A DNA stretch of 64,000 nt from DATATV01 sp036268615 (GTDB taxonomy: Bacteria; Actinomycetota; Actinomycetes; Mycobacteriales; Pseudonocardiaceae): positions 1 to 64,000 of the forward strand of contig DATATV010000021.1 of assembly GCA_036268615.1 (NCBI GenBank), given 5' to 3'. The notes below the pieces were generated by a model that was not told the origin of the DNA, did not search any database, and saw nothing but the letters and a program-made list of their open reading frames with translations. Position numbers and translations under genes: made by a program. Position 1 is the stretch's first letter; each line of letters begins with the position of its first letter. Below, one piece after another: positions 7,354 to 14,894 of the stretch.

Positions 7354-8478
7354 ATGGTCAACCTCGTGGATGAGGAGGGGCGGCGGTCCGGGGAGCGGGC
7401 CGCTTCTTACGTCGTCGGTGACGTCCACGGCCACCGCCAGGAACTGGCGGACGCGTTACGTGCCGTGGGGCTTGTCGACGACCACGACGCCTGGGCGGGC
7501 GGCCGTACGCGACTGTGGTTCCTCGGGGATTTCTTCGACCGGGGGCCTGACGGCGTAGGCGTGCTCGACCTGGTGATGAGCCTGCGTGAGCAGGCCGGTG
7601 CGGCGGGCGGCGAGGTCGGCGTCCTGCTGGGCAACCACGAGATCCTTGCCCTTGGCAAGTACCTGTTCGGCGACACCGAGGTGCCGGCGGACTTCGGACC
7701 TCGCAGCTTCGGCCGGAGCTGGCGGCTCAACGGCGGCCAGGAGGGCGACCAGGACGCGCTCACCGAGCGACACGTCGACTGGCTGCGCGCGCTGCCGGTG
7801 CTCGGCCGGCTCGACGAGCACCTACTGATGCACTCGGACACCATCGAGTACTTCGGCTGGGGCGACTCGGTCGAGGAGATCAACAAGAACGTCGGCGCGG
7901 TGCTCGCCGGGGACGACATCAGTCAGTGGTGGGAGTGCTGGCGGCGGATGACCACCCGGTACGCCTTCCGCGGCTCGCGCGGCGGCCAGGTCGCCGAAGA
8001 GGTCATGGCGATGCTCGGCGGCAAGCGCATCGTGCACGGGCACAGCGTGATCGCCGACCAGCTCGGTATCCATCCGTCGGAGGTGGAGGGGCCCTACCTG
8101 TATGCGGAGGGCAAGGCGCTCGGCGTCGACGGCGGCGTCTTCGTCGGCGGTCCGTGCCTGGTCGTGCCGCTGCCCTGGGTCGAGCCCGGCGAACAGGCCG
8201 GACAGGCCGTCGAGTCGGACGAGCCGGCTGCGGGCGAGGCGGCAGCAGCCGAACCCGAACCCGAAGCTGAAACCCAGCAGGAGGCGGCGGTCGAGCCCGC
8301 GGACGACGCGGCCGAGCAGGCCCCGGAGTCGGACGACGAGGCCCAGGACGCGGCCGAAACGGCCGAGGACACCGACGAGGCCGAGGACACCGACGAGGCC
8401 GAGGACAGTGCCGACGAGGCCGAGAGCGTCGAGGAGTCGGTCGAGCGCGATCCGGTCGAGGCCACCGACCGCGCCTGA
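7354..8478 (+). CDS. Metallophosphatase with acidic repetitive tail
   Basis: This calcineurin-like phosphoesterase has GDVHGH (about residues 22-27), GDFFDRGPDG (about 59-68), LLGNHE (about 92-95) and a C-terminal GHS motif, which together bind the dinuclear metal centre. The family resembles bacterial Shewanella-type and diadenosine-tetraphosphatase-like protein phosphatases. From about residue 280 the chain becomes Glu/Ala/Asp-rich, with 18-bp DNA repeats encoding EDTDEA units, so the last 90 residues are probably disordered. I use ATG 7354 (374 residues). GTG 7366 is equally possible, because TATGGT at 7353-7358 could be a -10 box for a leaderless message beginning there. Confidence 0.8.
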   Translation: MVNLVDEEGRRSGERAASYVVGDVHGHRQELADALRAVGLVDDHDAWAGGRTRLWFLGDFFDRGPDGVGVLDLVMSLREQAGAAGGEVGVLLGNHEILALGKYLFGDTEVPADFGPRSFGRSWRLNGGQEGDQDALTERHVDWLRALPVLGRLDEHLLMHSDTIEYFGWGDSVEEINKNVGAVLAGDDISQWWECWRRMTTRYAFRGSRGGQVAEEVMAMLGGKRIVHGHSVIADQLGIHPSEVEGPYLYAEGKALGVDGGVFVGGPCLVVPLPWVEPGEQAGQAVESDEPAAGEAAAAEPEPEAETQQEAAVEPADDAAEQAPESDDEAQDAAETAEDTDEAEDTDEAEDSADEAESVEESVERDPVEATDRA

Positions 8479-8588
8479 GCGTCCGGTGTCCCACCCGGAC
8501 TCGACGGGACGTGGTTGGCGAGACACGATGGTGTCGCACGTCACCGGTCGTGGTCGCGCGGCCGAAGTCTCGCCGGAGGTGTTCGTCC

Positions 8589-10253
8589 ATGTCATCGTCG
8601 ACCGTTCCCGCTCTGCCCAGCTACGCGTCCGGGATCTCCGGCGTGCCGCTGCTCGGCGACACCATCGGGGTCAATCTCGACCGTGCGGTGGCCGCGCACA
8701 GCAACCGGGACGCGCTGATCGAGGCCGCCACCGAGCGCCGCTGGACCTACCGCGAACTCGCCGACGAGGTGGACGCGGTCGCGCTGGGACTGCTCGGGCT
8801 CGGCGTCGGCAAGGGTGACCGGGTCGGCATCTGGGCGCCCAACCGGGCCGAGTGGACCTTCGTGCAGTACGCGACCGCCCGGATCGGCGCGATCCTGGTC
8901 AACATCAACCCGGCGTACCGCTCGCACGAGCTGGAGTACGTGCTCAACCAGGCCGGCATCCGCACCCTGGTGTCCGCGACCAAGTTCAAGACCTCCGACT
9001 ACGCCGCGATGATCGAGGAGGTCCGGCCGCGGTGCGCCGCGCTGGTCGACGTCGTGCTGCTGGAGGGTCCGGAGTGGACGGACCTGGTGGCCGCCGGCCG
9101 GGCCGCTGACCGGGCCCAACTTCTTGCCGCCCAGGCGGAACTGTCCGCCGACGACCCGATCAACATCCAGTACACCTCGGGCACCACCGGGTTTCCCAAG
9201 GGCGCGACGCTGTCCCACCACAACATCCTGAACAACGGCTTCTTCGTCGGTGAGCTGTGCGGCTACACGCCGGCCGACCGGATCTGCATCCCGGTGCCCT
9301 TCTACCACTGCTTCGGCATGGTGATGGGCAATCTCGCGGCCACCAGCCACGCGGCCTGCATGGTCATCCCGGCACCCGGCTTCGACCCGGCCGCCACCCT
9401 GGCCGCGGTCGCCGAGTACCGGTGCACGTCGCTCTACGGCGTGCCGACGATGTTCATCGCCGAGCTGAACGACCCGTCCTTCGCCAGCCACGACCTGTCC
9501 AGCCTGCGCACCGGGATCATGGCCGGCTCGCCCTGCCCGGTTGAGGTGATGAAGCAGGTGATCGACCGGATGGGGATGGCCGAGGTGAGCATCTGCTACG
9601 GCATGACCGAGACCTCACCGGTGTCCACCCAGACCCGCCGGGACGACTCGCTGGAGCGCCGGGTGGCCACCGTCGGGCAGGTCGGGCCGCATCTTGAGGT
9701 CAAGATCGTCGCGCCGGAGACCGGACTGACCGTGCCGCGCGGCGAGCCGGGCGAGCTGTGCACCCGGGGCTACTCGGTGATGCTGGGCTACTGGGAACAG
9801 CCCGACCGCACCGCCGAGGCGATCGACCGGGCGCGCTGGATGCACACCGGCGACCTCGCGGTGATGGACGAGGAGGGCTACGTCAACATCACCGGGCGGA
9901 TCAAGGACATGGTCATCCGCGGCGGTGAGAACGTCTATCCCCGGGAGATCGAGGAATTCCTCTACACCCACCCCGACATCCTGGACGCGCAGGTGATCGG
10001 TGTGCCCGACGAGCGGTACGGCGAGGAGCTGATGGCCTGGGTGCGGCTGCGGGCCGGCGCCGAGCCGCTCACCGCCGAGTCACTGCGCGCGTACTGCCAG
10101 GGCAAACTGGCGCACTACAAGATCCCGCGCTACGTGCACCTGGTCGAGGAGTTCCCGATGACGGTCACCGGCAAGGTGCGCAAGGTGGAGATGCGCGAGG
10201 ACTCGGTGCGGCTGCTCGGGTTGACCGCGCAGGCGTCGGTCAGGCACGCCTGA
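8589..10253 (+). CDS. Acyl-CoA synthetase (AMP-forming), fatty acid degradation type
   Basis: This 554-residue ANL-superfamily ligase activates a carboxylic acid as an acyl-adenylate and then a CoA thioester. The ATP P-loop YTSGTTGFPKG is at about residues 195-205, the adenine motif YGMTETSPV follows near 337, the hinge GRIKDMVIRGGENVYPREIE is near 436, and the catalytic Lys lies in TVTGKVRK near the C-terminus. It resembles FadD-type medium or long-chain ligases more than acetyl-CoA synthetase. The start ATG 8589 has GGAGGTG 8 nt upstream. Its stop overlaps the 3' end of the convergent YccF gene by 14 bp. It stands alone, so the substrate is not indicated by context. Confidence 0.9.
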   Translation: MSSSTVPALPSYASGISGVPLLGDTIGVNLDRAVAAHSNRDALIEAATERRWTYRELADEVDAVALGLLGLGVGKGDRVGIWAPNRAEWTFVQYATARIGAILVNINPAYRSHELEYVLNQAGIRTLVSATKFKTSDYAAMIEEVRPRCAALVDVVLLEGPEWTDLVAAGRAADRAQLLAAQAELSADDPINIQYTSGTTGFPKGATLSHHNILNNGFFVGELCGYTPADRICIPVPFYHCFGMVMGNLAATSHAACMVIPAPGFDPAATLAAVAEYRCTSLYGVPTMFIAELNDPSFASHDLSSLRTGIMAGSPCPVEVMKQVIDRMGMAEVSICYGMTETSPVSTQTRRDDSLERRVATVGQVGPHLEVKIVAPETGLTVPRGEPGELCTRGYSVMLGYWEQPDRTAEAIDRARWMHTGDLAVMDEEGYVNITGRIKDMVIRGGENVYPREIEEFLYTHPDILDAQVIGVPDERYGEELMAWVRLRAGAEPLTAESLRAYCQGKLAHYKIPRYVHLVEEFPMTVTGKVRKVEMREDSVRLLGLTAQASVRHA

Positions 10254-10644
10254 CCGGACCGTTGATCCACTCGTCGGTGGACACGATCTCGTGGCCCAGT
10301 GGGGTGATCGAGACCGGGATGATCTTGAAGCTGGCCACGCCGAGCGGGATGCCGACAATGGTCAGGCAGAGCACCACCCCGGTGACCAGATGCCCGAGCG
10401 CGAGCCACCAGCCGGCGAAGATGAACCAGATCACGTTGCCGAGGGCCGAGCCAAGTCCGGCGTCCCGCCGGCGGACCAGGGTCCGGCCGAACGGCCAGAA
10501 CGCGTAGTTGGCCATCCGGAAGGAGGCCACCCCGAACGGGATGGTGACGATGAGCAGGCAGCACACCACTCCCGCCACCAGGTAGCCGACCGCCATCCAG
10601 AACCCGCAGAGCACCAGCCAGATCACGTTCAGGATCGTCCGCAT
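10240..10644 (-). CDS. YccF-domain inner membrane protein
   Basis: This 134-residue membrane protein is made of two similar halves. Each has an NVIW start, a hydrophobic stretch, and the signature IPFGVASFRMANYAFWPFG (first half) or IPLGVASFKIIPVSITPLG (second half), the duplicated YccF module. About four membrane segments are expected. No biochemical function is established for the family. The start is ATG 10644. GATAAT lies 6 nt upstream on the same strand, so the message is probably leaderless. It converges on and overlaps the acyl-CoA ligase by 14 bp at the 3' end. A hairpin at 10716-10749 separates it from the universal stress gene upstream. Confidence 0.88.
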   Translation of the reverse strand: MRTILNVIWLVLCGFWMAVGYLVAGVVCCLLIVTIPFGVASFRMANYAFWPFGRTLVRRRDAGLGSALGNVIWFIFAGWWLALGHLVTGVVLCLTIVGIPLGVASFKIIPVSITPLGHEIVSTDEWINGPVRRA

Positions 10645-10650
10645 GAAGCC

Positions 10651-10656
10651 ATTATC
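10651..10656 (-). promoter_or_regulatory. -10 box of the YccF gene, leaderless transcript
   Basis: GATAAT on the minus strand ends 6 nt before ATG 10644, a spacing that puts the transcription start at or next to the start codon. Confidence 0.5.
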
Positions 10657-10715
10657 CGGGAAATCGGCGGGCGGTCAGTAGGGCTGACCCCCATATCGTC
10701 GGCTGGAAGAAACCG

Positions 10716-10749
10716 AGTGGCGCTGCCCGTGCCGACGGACAGCGCCACT
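10716..10749 (-). terminator. Terminator hairpin after the universal stress gene
   Basis: Perfect 10-bp arms AGTGGCGCTG (10716-10725) and CAGCGCCACT (10740-10749) enclose a 14-nt loop. On the minus strand the hairpin is followed by CGGTTTCTTCC, a partly T-rich tail. It lies 30 bp downstream of the universal stress protein stop. Confidence 0.65.
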
Positions 10750-10778
10750 TTCGGTCAGTCAAGCCGCTGACCGGCTGC

Positions 10779-11300
10779 TCAGCCGGCGAGTTCGCGGGTG
10801 ATCCGGCGGTGTCGCAGCACCCGGGGCAGCCCGTGCCCCAGTTCGCGGGCGAACACCGACGAGGGCACCGTGAGCACCCGGGACCTCGCCCGGGACACGC
10901 AGTACCGGCTGACCGAGCGGCTCAGCCAGCGTCGGATGCCGGCCCGGCTGCCCGCGCCGATCACCAGCAGGTCGCCCTCCTGGGTGGCGAGCTCGACCAG
11001 CACCTTGCCGGCGAAGCCGCTGGCTACCGTCAGGGTGGCCGGCAGGTCCGCCGGCAGGCCGCCGAGCGCCTCATCCCAGGCCGTACGCAACCGTTGGTGC
11101 GCGGTTGTTTCCCACAGCTTGCGCAGGTGTGAGTTGGGTGCTCGGCGCTCCACGCCCTCCCCGCCGGGCGGGGAGTAGACGAGCACCGAGTGCACCGTCG
11201 CGTCGTGATCTCGTGCCACAGCCGCCGCGTGTCGCAGCGCCTGCAGGCTCCCCATTGAGCCGTCCACGCCGACGATGACCCGCCGAACGTAGTCGCCCAC
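10779..11300 (-). CDS. Universal stress protein (UspA family)
   Basis: This 173-residue single-domain protein starts with RRVIVGVDGS, the USP N-terminal nucleotide-binding strand, and carries the C-terminal loop LLVIGAGSRAGIRRWLSRSVS. The loop keeps the first glycines of the ATP motif (GxxG), but the Gly before SVS is Arg, so ATP binding may be altered. Such proteins act in stress survival and dormancy in actinobacteria. The start GTG 11300 has AGAAAGGAAA upstream. It lies 39 bp after the methyltransferase gene on the same strand and is probably cotranscribed. The last 35 residues are basic and unusual for the family. Confidence 0.85.
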   Translation of the reverse strand: MGDYVRRVIVGVDGSMGSLQALRHAAAVARDHDATVHSVLVYSPPGGEGVERRAPNSHLRKLWETTAHQRLRTAWDEALGGLPADLPATLTVASGFAGKVLVELATQEGDLLVIGAGSRAGIRRWLSRSVSRYCVSRARSRVLTVPSSVFARELGHGLPRVLRHRRITRELAG

Positions 11301-11339
11301 AGCAGTTTCCTTTCTATCGGTTCAGAAAATCGTTGCCTG

Positions 11340-12095
11340 TCACCGGATCGCGACCAGTACGTGGTCGTCACCGGACTGCCAGACCGGGCCGGCCGTCTGG
11401 AAACCGCTGGATCGCAGCAGTTCCGCGTGTTCGGCCACGGACAGGTGGTTGCCTCCGTGGTGGTGCACCGAGCGGGTGGACCGCTCGTCCAGCAGCGGCC
11501 CGAGGGTGTTGTCCGCGCGGACAGCTGCCCACCACTGGTCCCAGTCCTCGTGCTCGACGACCCCGGCCCGCCGGGCCCGGCCGGCGAGTACCAGCTTGGC
11601 CAACTCGTTCAGCCGGGGGTCGCCGGTGCCCAGGTGGTCGCCGTTGACGAACACCCCGCCGGGCCGAACCAGTCGGGCCAGCGTGCGGTAGAGCTCGGCG
11701 AGCGGCTCGCGGTCCAGCCAGTGCAGCGCGGTCGTGGACACCACGGCGTCCAATCGCGCGGGCACCTGGTCGGTCCACCCGGGCGTGGTCAGGTCGGCGT
11801 CGACGAAGGTGATCCGGTCGGACCGCTGGGCTCGCGCCAACGCGAGCAGCAGCGGATCGGCGTCCACCGCGGTGATCCGCGCGTTCGGCAGCCGGTCGGC
11901 CAGTCGGCTGGACAGCGAACCCGGACCACAGCCCAGATCGAGCACCGCGGGCTCAGTGGTGTCCCGGACGACGTGTTCGACCACGTCGCCGATCACCGCG
12001 AAGCGCTCCTCGCGGTCCGGGACATAGAACTCCTGCTGAGCGTCCCACCGGCGAACCCAGTCGGTGGCGGCATTCGGGTCTAGTATTGCGGTCAC
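11340..12095 (-). CDS. Class I SAM-dependent methyltransferase
   Basis: This 251-residue enzyme has motif I VLDLGCGPGSLS (SAM binding, near residue 50), the acidic VDADPLLLALAR strand end, and STTALHWL after it, as in the ubiE/trans-aconitate methyltransferase branch that modifies small molecules. The substrate is unknown. I start at GTG 12095, where VTAILDPNAATDWVRRWDAQQ begins the domain; a longer frame upstream runs into the divergent CGNR gene and has unlikely composition. It forms a probable operon with the universal stress gene and faces the CGNR regulator across a 54-bp AT-richer gap that should hold both promoters. Confidence 0.85.
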   Translation of the reverse strand: MTAILDPNAATDWVRRWDAQQEFYVPDREERFAVIGDVVEHVVRDTTEPAVLDLGCGPGSLSSRLADRLPNARITAVDADPLLLALARAQRSDRITFVDADLTTPGWTDQVPARLDAVVSTTALHWLDREPLAELYRTLARLVRPGGVFVNGDHLGTGDPRLNELAKLVLAGRARRAGVVEHEDWDQWWAAVRADNTLGPLLDERSTRSVHHHGGNHLSVAEHAELLRSSGFQTAGPVWQSGDDHVLVAIR

Positions 12096-12149
12096 AATTC
12101 CTCCGTCACCGACGTTAAGCTTTATGACAGTGATGAACCTACGACATGA

Positions 12150-12737
12150 GTGGTAACGGGTCAAGTGGATTTTGACAGTCACGCGAGTGAGATCGTGACA
12201 GCCACCACCTACGTGGTGAACCTGCTCACGCCCGGCTGGACCAGCGGCCGGCCCTACCAGCCGCCGACCGGCCGCGACCTGGTCGACGCGGTGGTCCGCG
12301 CGCTGCCCAAGACCAGCCTGGCACCGCCCTCGGCCGACCAGCTGGCCGAGTTCGCCGGCTATGTCGCGGAGATGCGCCGGGTGTTCGAACTGGTCGACGG
12401 CGGGGCCGGCGACCTGGACGCGGCGTGCGCGGTGACCAACGGCCTGCTCCGCGGCACCGGCGCGATCCCCGTCCTGGCCAGGCATGACGACGATCCCTGG
12501 CACCTGCACTTCCACCCGATCGACGCCGGCTGGGCACGCGCCTGGGCCGGGCCGATGGCCACCTCGCTGGCGATGCTGCTGGGCAGCTCGTCCTACGAGC
12601 GGCTCGGCGTGTGCTCGGCGCCCTCGTGCGACGCGGTCTACGTGGACACCTCGCGCAACGGCGCCCGCCGATTCTGCGACACCGCCTGCCAGAACCGGGT
12701 CAAGGCAGCCGCGTTCCGGGAACGCCAGCGCAGCTGA
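12150..12737 (+). CDS. CGNR zinc-finger transcription factor-like protein (ABATE domain)
   Basis: This 195-residue protein has an N-terminal ABATE stress-regulator-like domain (about residues 8-145, rich in WHLHFHP) and a C-terminal CGNR zinc finger (about 150-195). The finger Cys residues are visible: CSAPSC, then a Tyr/Asp linker, then FCDTAC, followed by QNRVKAAAFRERQRS. Proteins of this type are thought to be DNA-binding regulators of stress or catabolic genes. The start is GTG 12150, or GTG 12165 five codons later. The last 25 bases of the gene form the first copy of a 26-bp tandem repeat that continues beyond the stop codon. It is divergent from the methyltransferase, its likely target. 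Confidence 0.85.
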   Translation: MVTGQVDFDSHASEIVTATTYVVNLLTPGWTSGRPYQPPTGRDLVDAVVRALPKTSLAPPSADQLAEFAGYVAEMRRVFELVDGGAGDLDAACAVTNGLLRGTGAIPVLARHDDDPWHLHFHPIDAGWARAWAGPMATSLAMLLGSSSYERLGVCSAPSCDAVYVDTSRNGARRFCDTACQNRVKAAAFRERQRS

Positions 12738-12816
12738 GGTTCCGGGAACGCCGGCGCAGCTGAGGTTCCGGGAACGCCGGCGCGGCTGAGGTTCCGGGAA
12801 CGCCGGCGCGGCTGAC
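12713..12816 (+). repeat. Four 26-bp tandem repeats spanning a gene's 3' end
   Basis: Copies begin at 12713, 12739, 12765 and 12791. Each begins with the palindrome GTTCCGGGAAC and ends with GGCTGAG or GCTGAG. Copy 1 encodes the last residues and stop of the CGNR protein, so the stop codon has been duplicated with it. Copies differ at one or two positions. The last copy ends in CTGAC, which may provide part of the -35 of the next gene. Confidence 0.9.
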
Positions 12817-12833
12817 CGGGCCGACTGTCCGGA

Positions 12834-12839
12834 TAGGCT
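12834..12839 (+). promoter_or_regulatory. -10 box of the HAD gene, leaderless transcript
   Basis: TAGGCT ends 7 nt before GTG 12847, with CTGACC 16 bp upstream (12812-12817) as a possible -35. That -35 lies at the right edge of the tandem repeat. Confidence 0.55.
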
Positions 12840-12846
12840 CGCAGGC

Positions 12847-13458
12847 GTGCCGCCGATTGTGGGATTCGACCTGGACATGACGCTGATCGACGCCCGGCCC
12901 GGCATGGCCAGGGTGATCGACCAGATGGCCCGGGAGACCGGACTACCGCTGGACGGCGCGTACTTCGCGGCCCACCTCGGTCCGCCGCTGGACCTCAGCT
13001 TCCGCAACTTCGGTGTGCCCGAGGCACTGATCCCCGGTCTGGTCGAGCGCTACCGCGAGCTGTACCCGGACATCGTCGTGCCCAGCACCGTGCCGCTGCC
13101 CGGCGCGGCCGAGGCGATCACGGCGGTGCGCGCGGCCGGCGGGCGGAGCATCGTGGTGACCGCGAAGATCCGCAAGCACGCCTTGCTGCACCTGGACATT
13201 CTCGGCTGGCCGGTGGACGAGGTGGTCGGCGGCCTATGGGCGGAGGGCAAGGGCGAGGCGCTGCGCGAGCGGCACGCCACCATCTATGTCGGCGACCACA
13301 TCGGCGACATGATCGGGGCCCGGACCGCGGCCGCGGTGGGGGTCGGCGTGCTCACCGGACCCTGTGACGAGCAGGAACTGCGGGACGCCGGGGCCGAGGT
13401 GATCCTGCCGGATCTGACCGTGTTCCCGGCGTGGCTGGCCGGATCGGTGTCGGCCTGA
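12847..13458 (+). CDS. HAD-superfamily hydrolase (phosphoglycolate phosphatase-like)
   Basis: This 203-residue phosphatase opens with VGFDLDMTLID, the HAD motif I with nucleophile and acid Asp residues. It continues with a helical C1 cap, motif II in VVTAKIRKH with a Thr at the usual position, and motif IV YVGDHIGDMIGA. Length and cap fit the Gph/PpaX group that removes phosphate from small metabolites. The GTG start at 12847 is supported by a -10 box 7 nt before it. It stands alone between the CGNR gene and a convergent small membrane protein 4 bp from its stop. The substrate is not predictable. Confidence 0.87.
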   Translation: MPPIVGFDLDMTLIDARPGMARVIDQMARETGLPLDGAYFAAHLGPPLDLSFRNFGVPEALIPGLVERYRELYPDIVVPSTVPLPGAAEAITAVRAAGGRSIVVTAKIRKHALLHLDILGWPVDEVVGGLWAEGKGEALRERHATIYVGDHIGDMIGARTAAAVGVGVLTGPCDEQELRDAGAEVILPDLTVFPAWLAGSVSA

Positions 13459-13462
13459 GCAC

Positions 13463-13690
13463 TCAGGCGGAGGTGCGCCCGCGGTCCGACCGCGCCTCAC
13501 GGACCAGACCGACCAGCGCGAGACCCAGCCCCAGCGGCACCAGCACACCGGCGGACGTGTTCAGCCACAGCGGCAGGTCGTGCCGGCCGGTCAGGTAGAG
13601 CAGGAACACCGTCGCGACCGCGACCAGTCCGAGGGCGAAGATCCCCACGGCGGTCAGCACGAGTTTCGAGGAACGGGCGGGAGCGGTCAC
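13463..13690 (-). CDS. Small two-helix membrane protein of unknown function
   Basis: This 75-residue protein has two hydrophobic helices (about residues 10-32 and 42-62) separated by a short TGRHDLPLW loop and followed by a basic cytoplasmic tail. I do not recognise a named family. It is believable as a gene because a TAGGCT -10 box (13698-13703, minus strand) stands 7 nt before GTG 13690, and because its stop is tightly convergent with the HAD gene. It is divergent from the cold-shock protein gene. No catalytic or binding motif is visible. Confidence 0.75.
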   Translation of the reverse strand: MTAPARSSKLVLTAVGIFALGLVAVATVFLLYLTGRHDLPLWLNTSAGVLVPLGLGLALVGLVREARSDRGRTSA

Positions 13691-13697
13691 GCGGGCC

Positions 13698-13703
13698 AGC
13701 CTA
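13698..13703 (-). promoter_or_regulatory. -10 box of the small membrane protein gene
   Basis: TAGGCT on the minus strand ends 7 nt before GTG 13690. This is the same arrangement and sequence as at moaA and the HAD gene. Confidence 0.5.
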
Positions 13704-13757
13704 ACTCGGCCCGAGTGGCCGCCCGCGAGGTGTTCATCGGCACCGGTTCACCGACTT

Positions 13758-13779
13758 GAACCCGGCTGTGGCCGGGTTC
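13758..13779. other. Compact hairpin in the leader region of the cold-shock gene
   Basis: GAACCCGGC (13758-13766) and GCCGGGTTC (13771-13779) form a perfect 9-bp stem with a TGTG loop. It lies 180 nt upstream of the cold-shock gene and 68 bp upstream of the divergent membrane protein gene. It is too short for a tRNA arm set and has no T-run. It may be a terminator or an RNA regulatory element. Confidence 0.4.
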
Positions 13780-13959
13780 GATGGGCCGATCGCGCTCCCG
13801 ACTCGTCCATTTCGTGGCACTCGTTCCCAGCCAGGTGCTTTTCGGGGCGCGAAGTCGCTACGCTGGTGGGCACGCGTCCTGGGCACGCCTGGGGCGCGTT
13901 CGTCGTGCCAGGGCTCAACTTGGGGATGGCGCGAGGGAAGCAGCTTCGAGGAAAGAACG

Positions 13960-14355
13960 GTGAGCGCGGTGCCGACCGGCAGGATCAAGTGGTACGACTC
14001 GGAAAAGGGGTTCGGCTTCGTCACCCAGGACGGTGGCGAGGACGTATACGTGCGCGCTTCGGCGCTGCCGCCGGGCGTGCAGACCTTGAAAGCCGGCCAG
14101 CGAATCGAGTTCGGAATGGCCGAGGGCCGGCGCGGCCCGCAGGCGCTGTCGGTCAAGCTGCTCGACCCGCCGCCGTCGGTGGCGGAGGCCCGCCGCCGCC
14201 CGGCCGAGGAACTGCACGGCCTGATCGAGGACATGATCAAGCTGCTGGAGATCAAGGTCCAGCCCGACCTGCGGCGCGGCCGTTACCCGGATCGGAAGAA
14301 CGTCAAGCTCGTCGCCGACGTGGTCCGGGCCGTCGCCCGGGAGCTCGACCCGTAA
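13960..14355 (+). CDS. Cold-shock domain protein with helical C-terminal extension
   Basis: This 131-residue protein has a cold-shock domain (residues 5-68) with both RNA-binding motifs, KGFGFV (RNP1) and VYVRAS (RNP2), which bind single-stranded RNA or DNA. The C-terminal half (about 75-131) is helical and ends LVADVVRAVARELDP, the extended form seen in actinobacteria beside ordinary 67-residue CspA. GTG 13960 has AGGAAAG 4 nt upstream; GTG 13969 is an alternative that gives the more typical MPTG start. A TACGCT box at 13859-13864 would give a leader of about 90 nt, long enough for the temperature-sensitive leaders known in csp genes. That is inference. Confidence 0.88.
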   Translation: MSAVPTGRIKWYDSEKGFGFVTQDGGEDVYVRASALPPGVQTLKAGQRIEFGMAEGRRGPQALSVKLLDPPPSVAEARRRPAEELHGLIEDMIKLLEIKVQPDLRRGRYPDRKNVKLVADVVRAVARELDP

Positions 14356-14397
14356 CCCGTCGCGTCCGGCCGGCCGGCTCCCGTTGTGGGGCCGGTC

Positions 14398-14883
14398 TCA
14401 GCCGGTGGCGGTCAGCGACCAGACCCGGGTGGCCTGGTAGGTCGGCGCGGTGTCGCCGGGAGCCATGGTGATCGCGCCGATCTGCTGCACCTGTACGAGG
14501 GTGAGCTGGTCGGACGGGGTCGGCGGGCGCAGCGTGTAGGCGTACTGCGTCCCGGCCGGGAAGAGCGCGCTGCGGTCCTCCTGGGTGGCGCCGTTCTGGT
14601 CGCGGTACTTGAACACCACCACCCACACCGCCTGCGCCACGTCGCTGTCCACCGAGATCTGCAACGGGTCGCCGGCCGGCACGGCGAGCGAGGCGGTGTC
14701 GCCGTTGGCCGTGTAGCACGTGGTGACCTGCGAGTTGCAGTACTGGATGGGCTTGGTCCGGATCTCGTGCCCGGCGGAGAAGAAGGACACCCCGGGCTCG
14801 GGCTTGCTACAGGCCGTCACCGTGCCCAGCACGGCGAGTAGCACGGTCGCGATCATGGCGGTACGACGCACAAGCGCGCACAT
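14398..14883 (-). CDS. DUF2771-type lipoprotein
   Basis: This 161-residue secreted lipoprotein has a signal peptide ending in a lipobox (TVTAC, Cys at about residue 25). The mature part contains two nearby Cys residues (IQYCNSQVTTCYT), which could form a disulfide, and predicted beta strands with VWVVVFKYRDQNG. It matches my memory of the actinobacterial DUF2771 family; no activity is known. The start is ATG 14883, 11 bp after the MFS gene on the same strand, so the two are an operon. Starting at the GTG four codons downstream would still leave a usable signal peptide. Confidence 0.8.
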   Translation of the reverse strand: MCALVRRTAMIATVLLAVLGTVTACSKPEPGVSFFSAGHEIRTKPIQYCNSQVTTCYTANGDTASLAVPAGDPLQISVDSDVAQAVWVVVFKYRDQNGATQEDRSALFPAGTQYAYTLRPPTPSDQLTLVQVQQIGAITMAPGDTAPTYQATRVWSLTATG

Positions 14884-14894
14884 TACGCCGCCGG

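Noticed and set aside
13758..13779. tRNA or tRNA-like arm because of GGCCGGGTTCGATGG
   Set aside because: The sequence resembles a T-arm, but no acceptor stem, anticodon arm or D arm can be folded around it.
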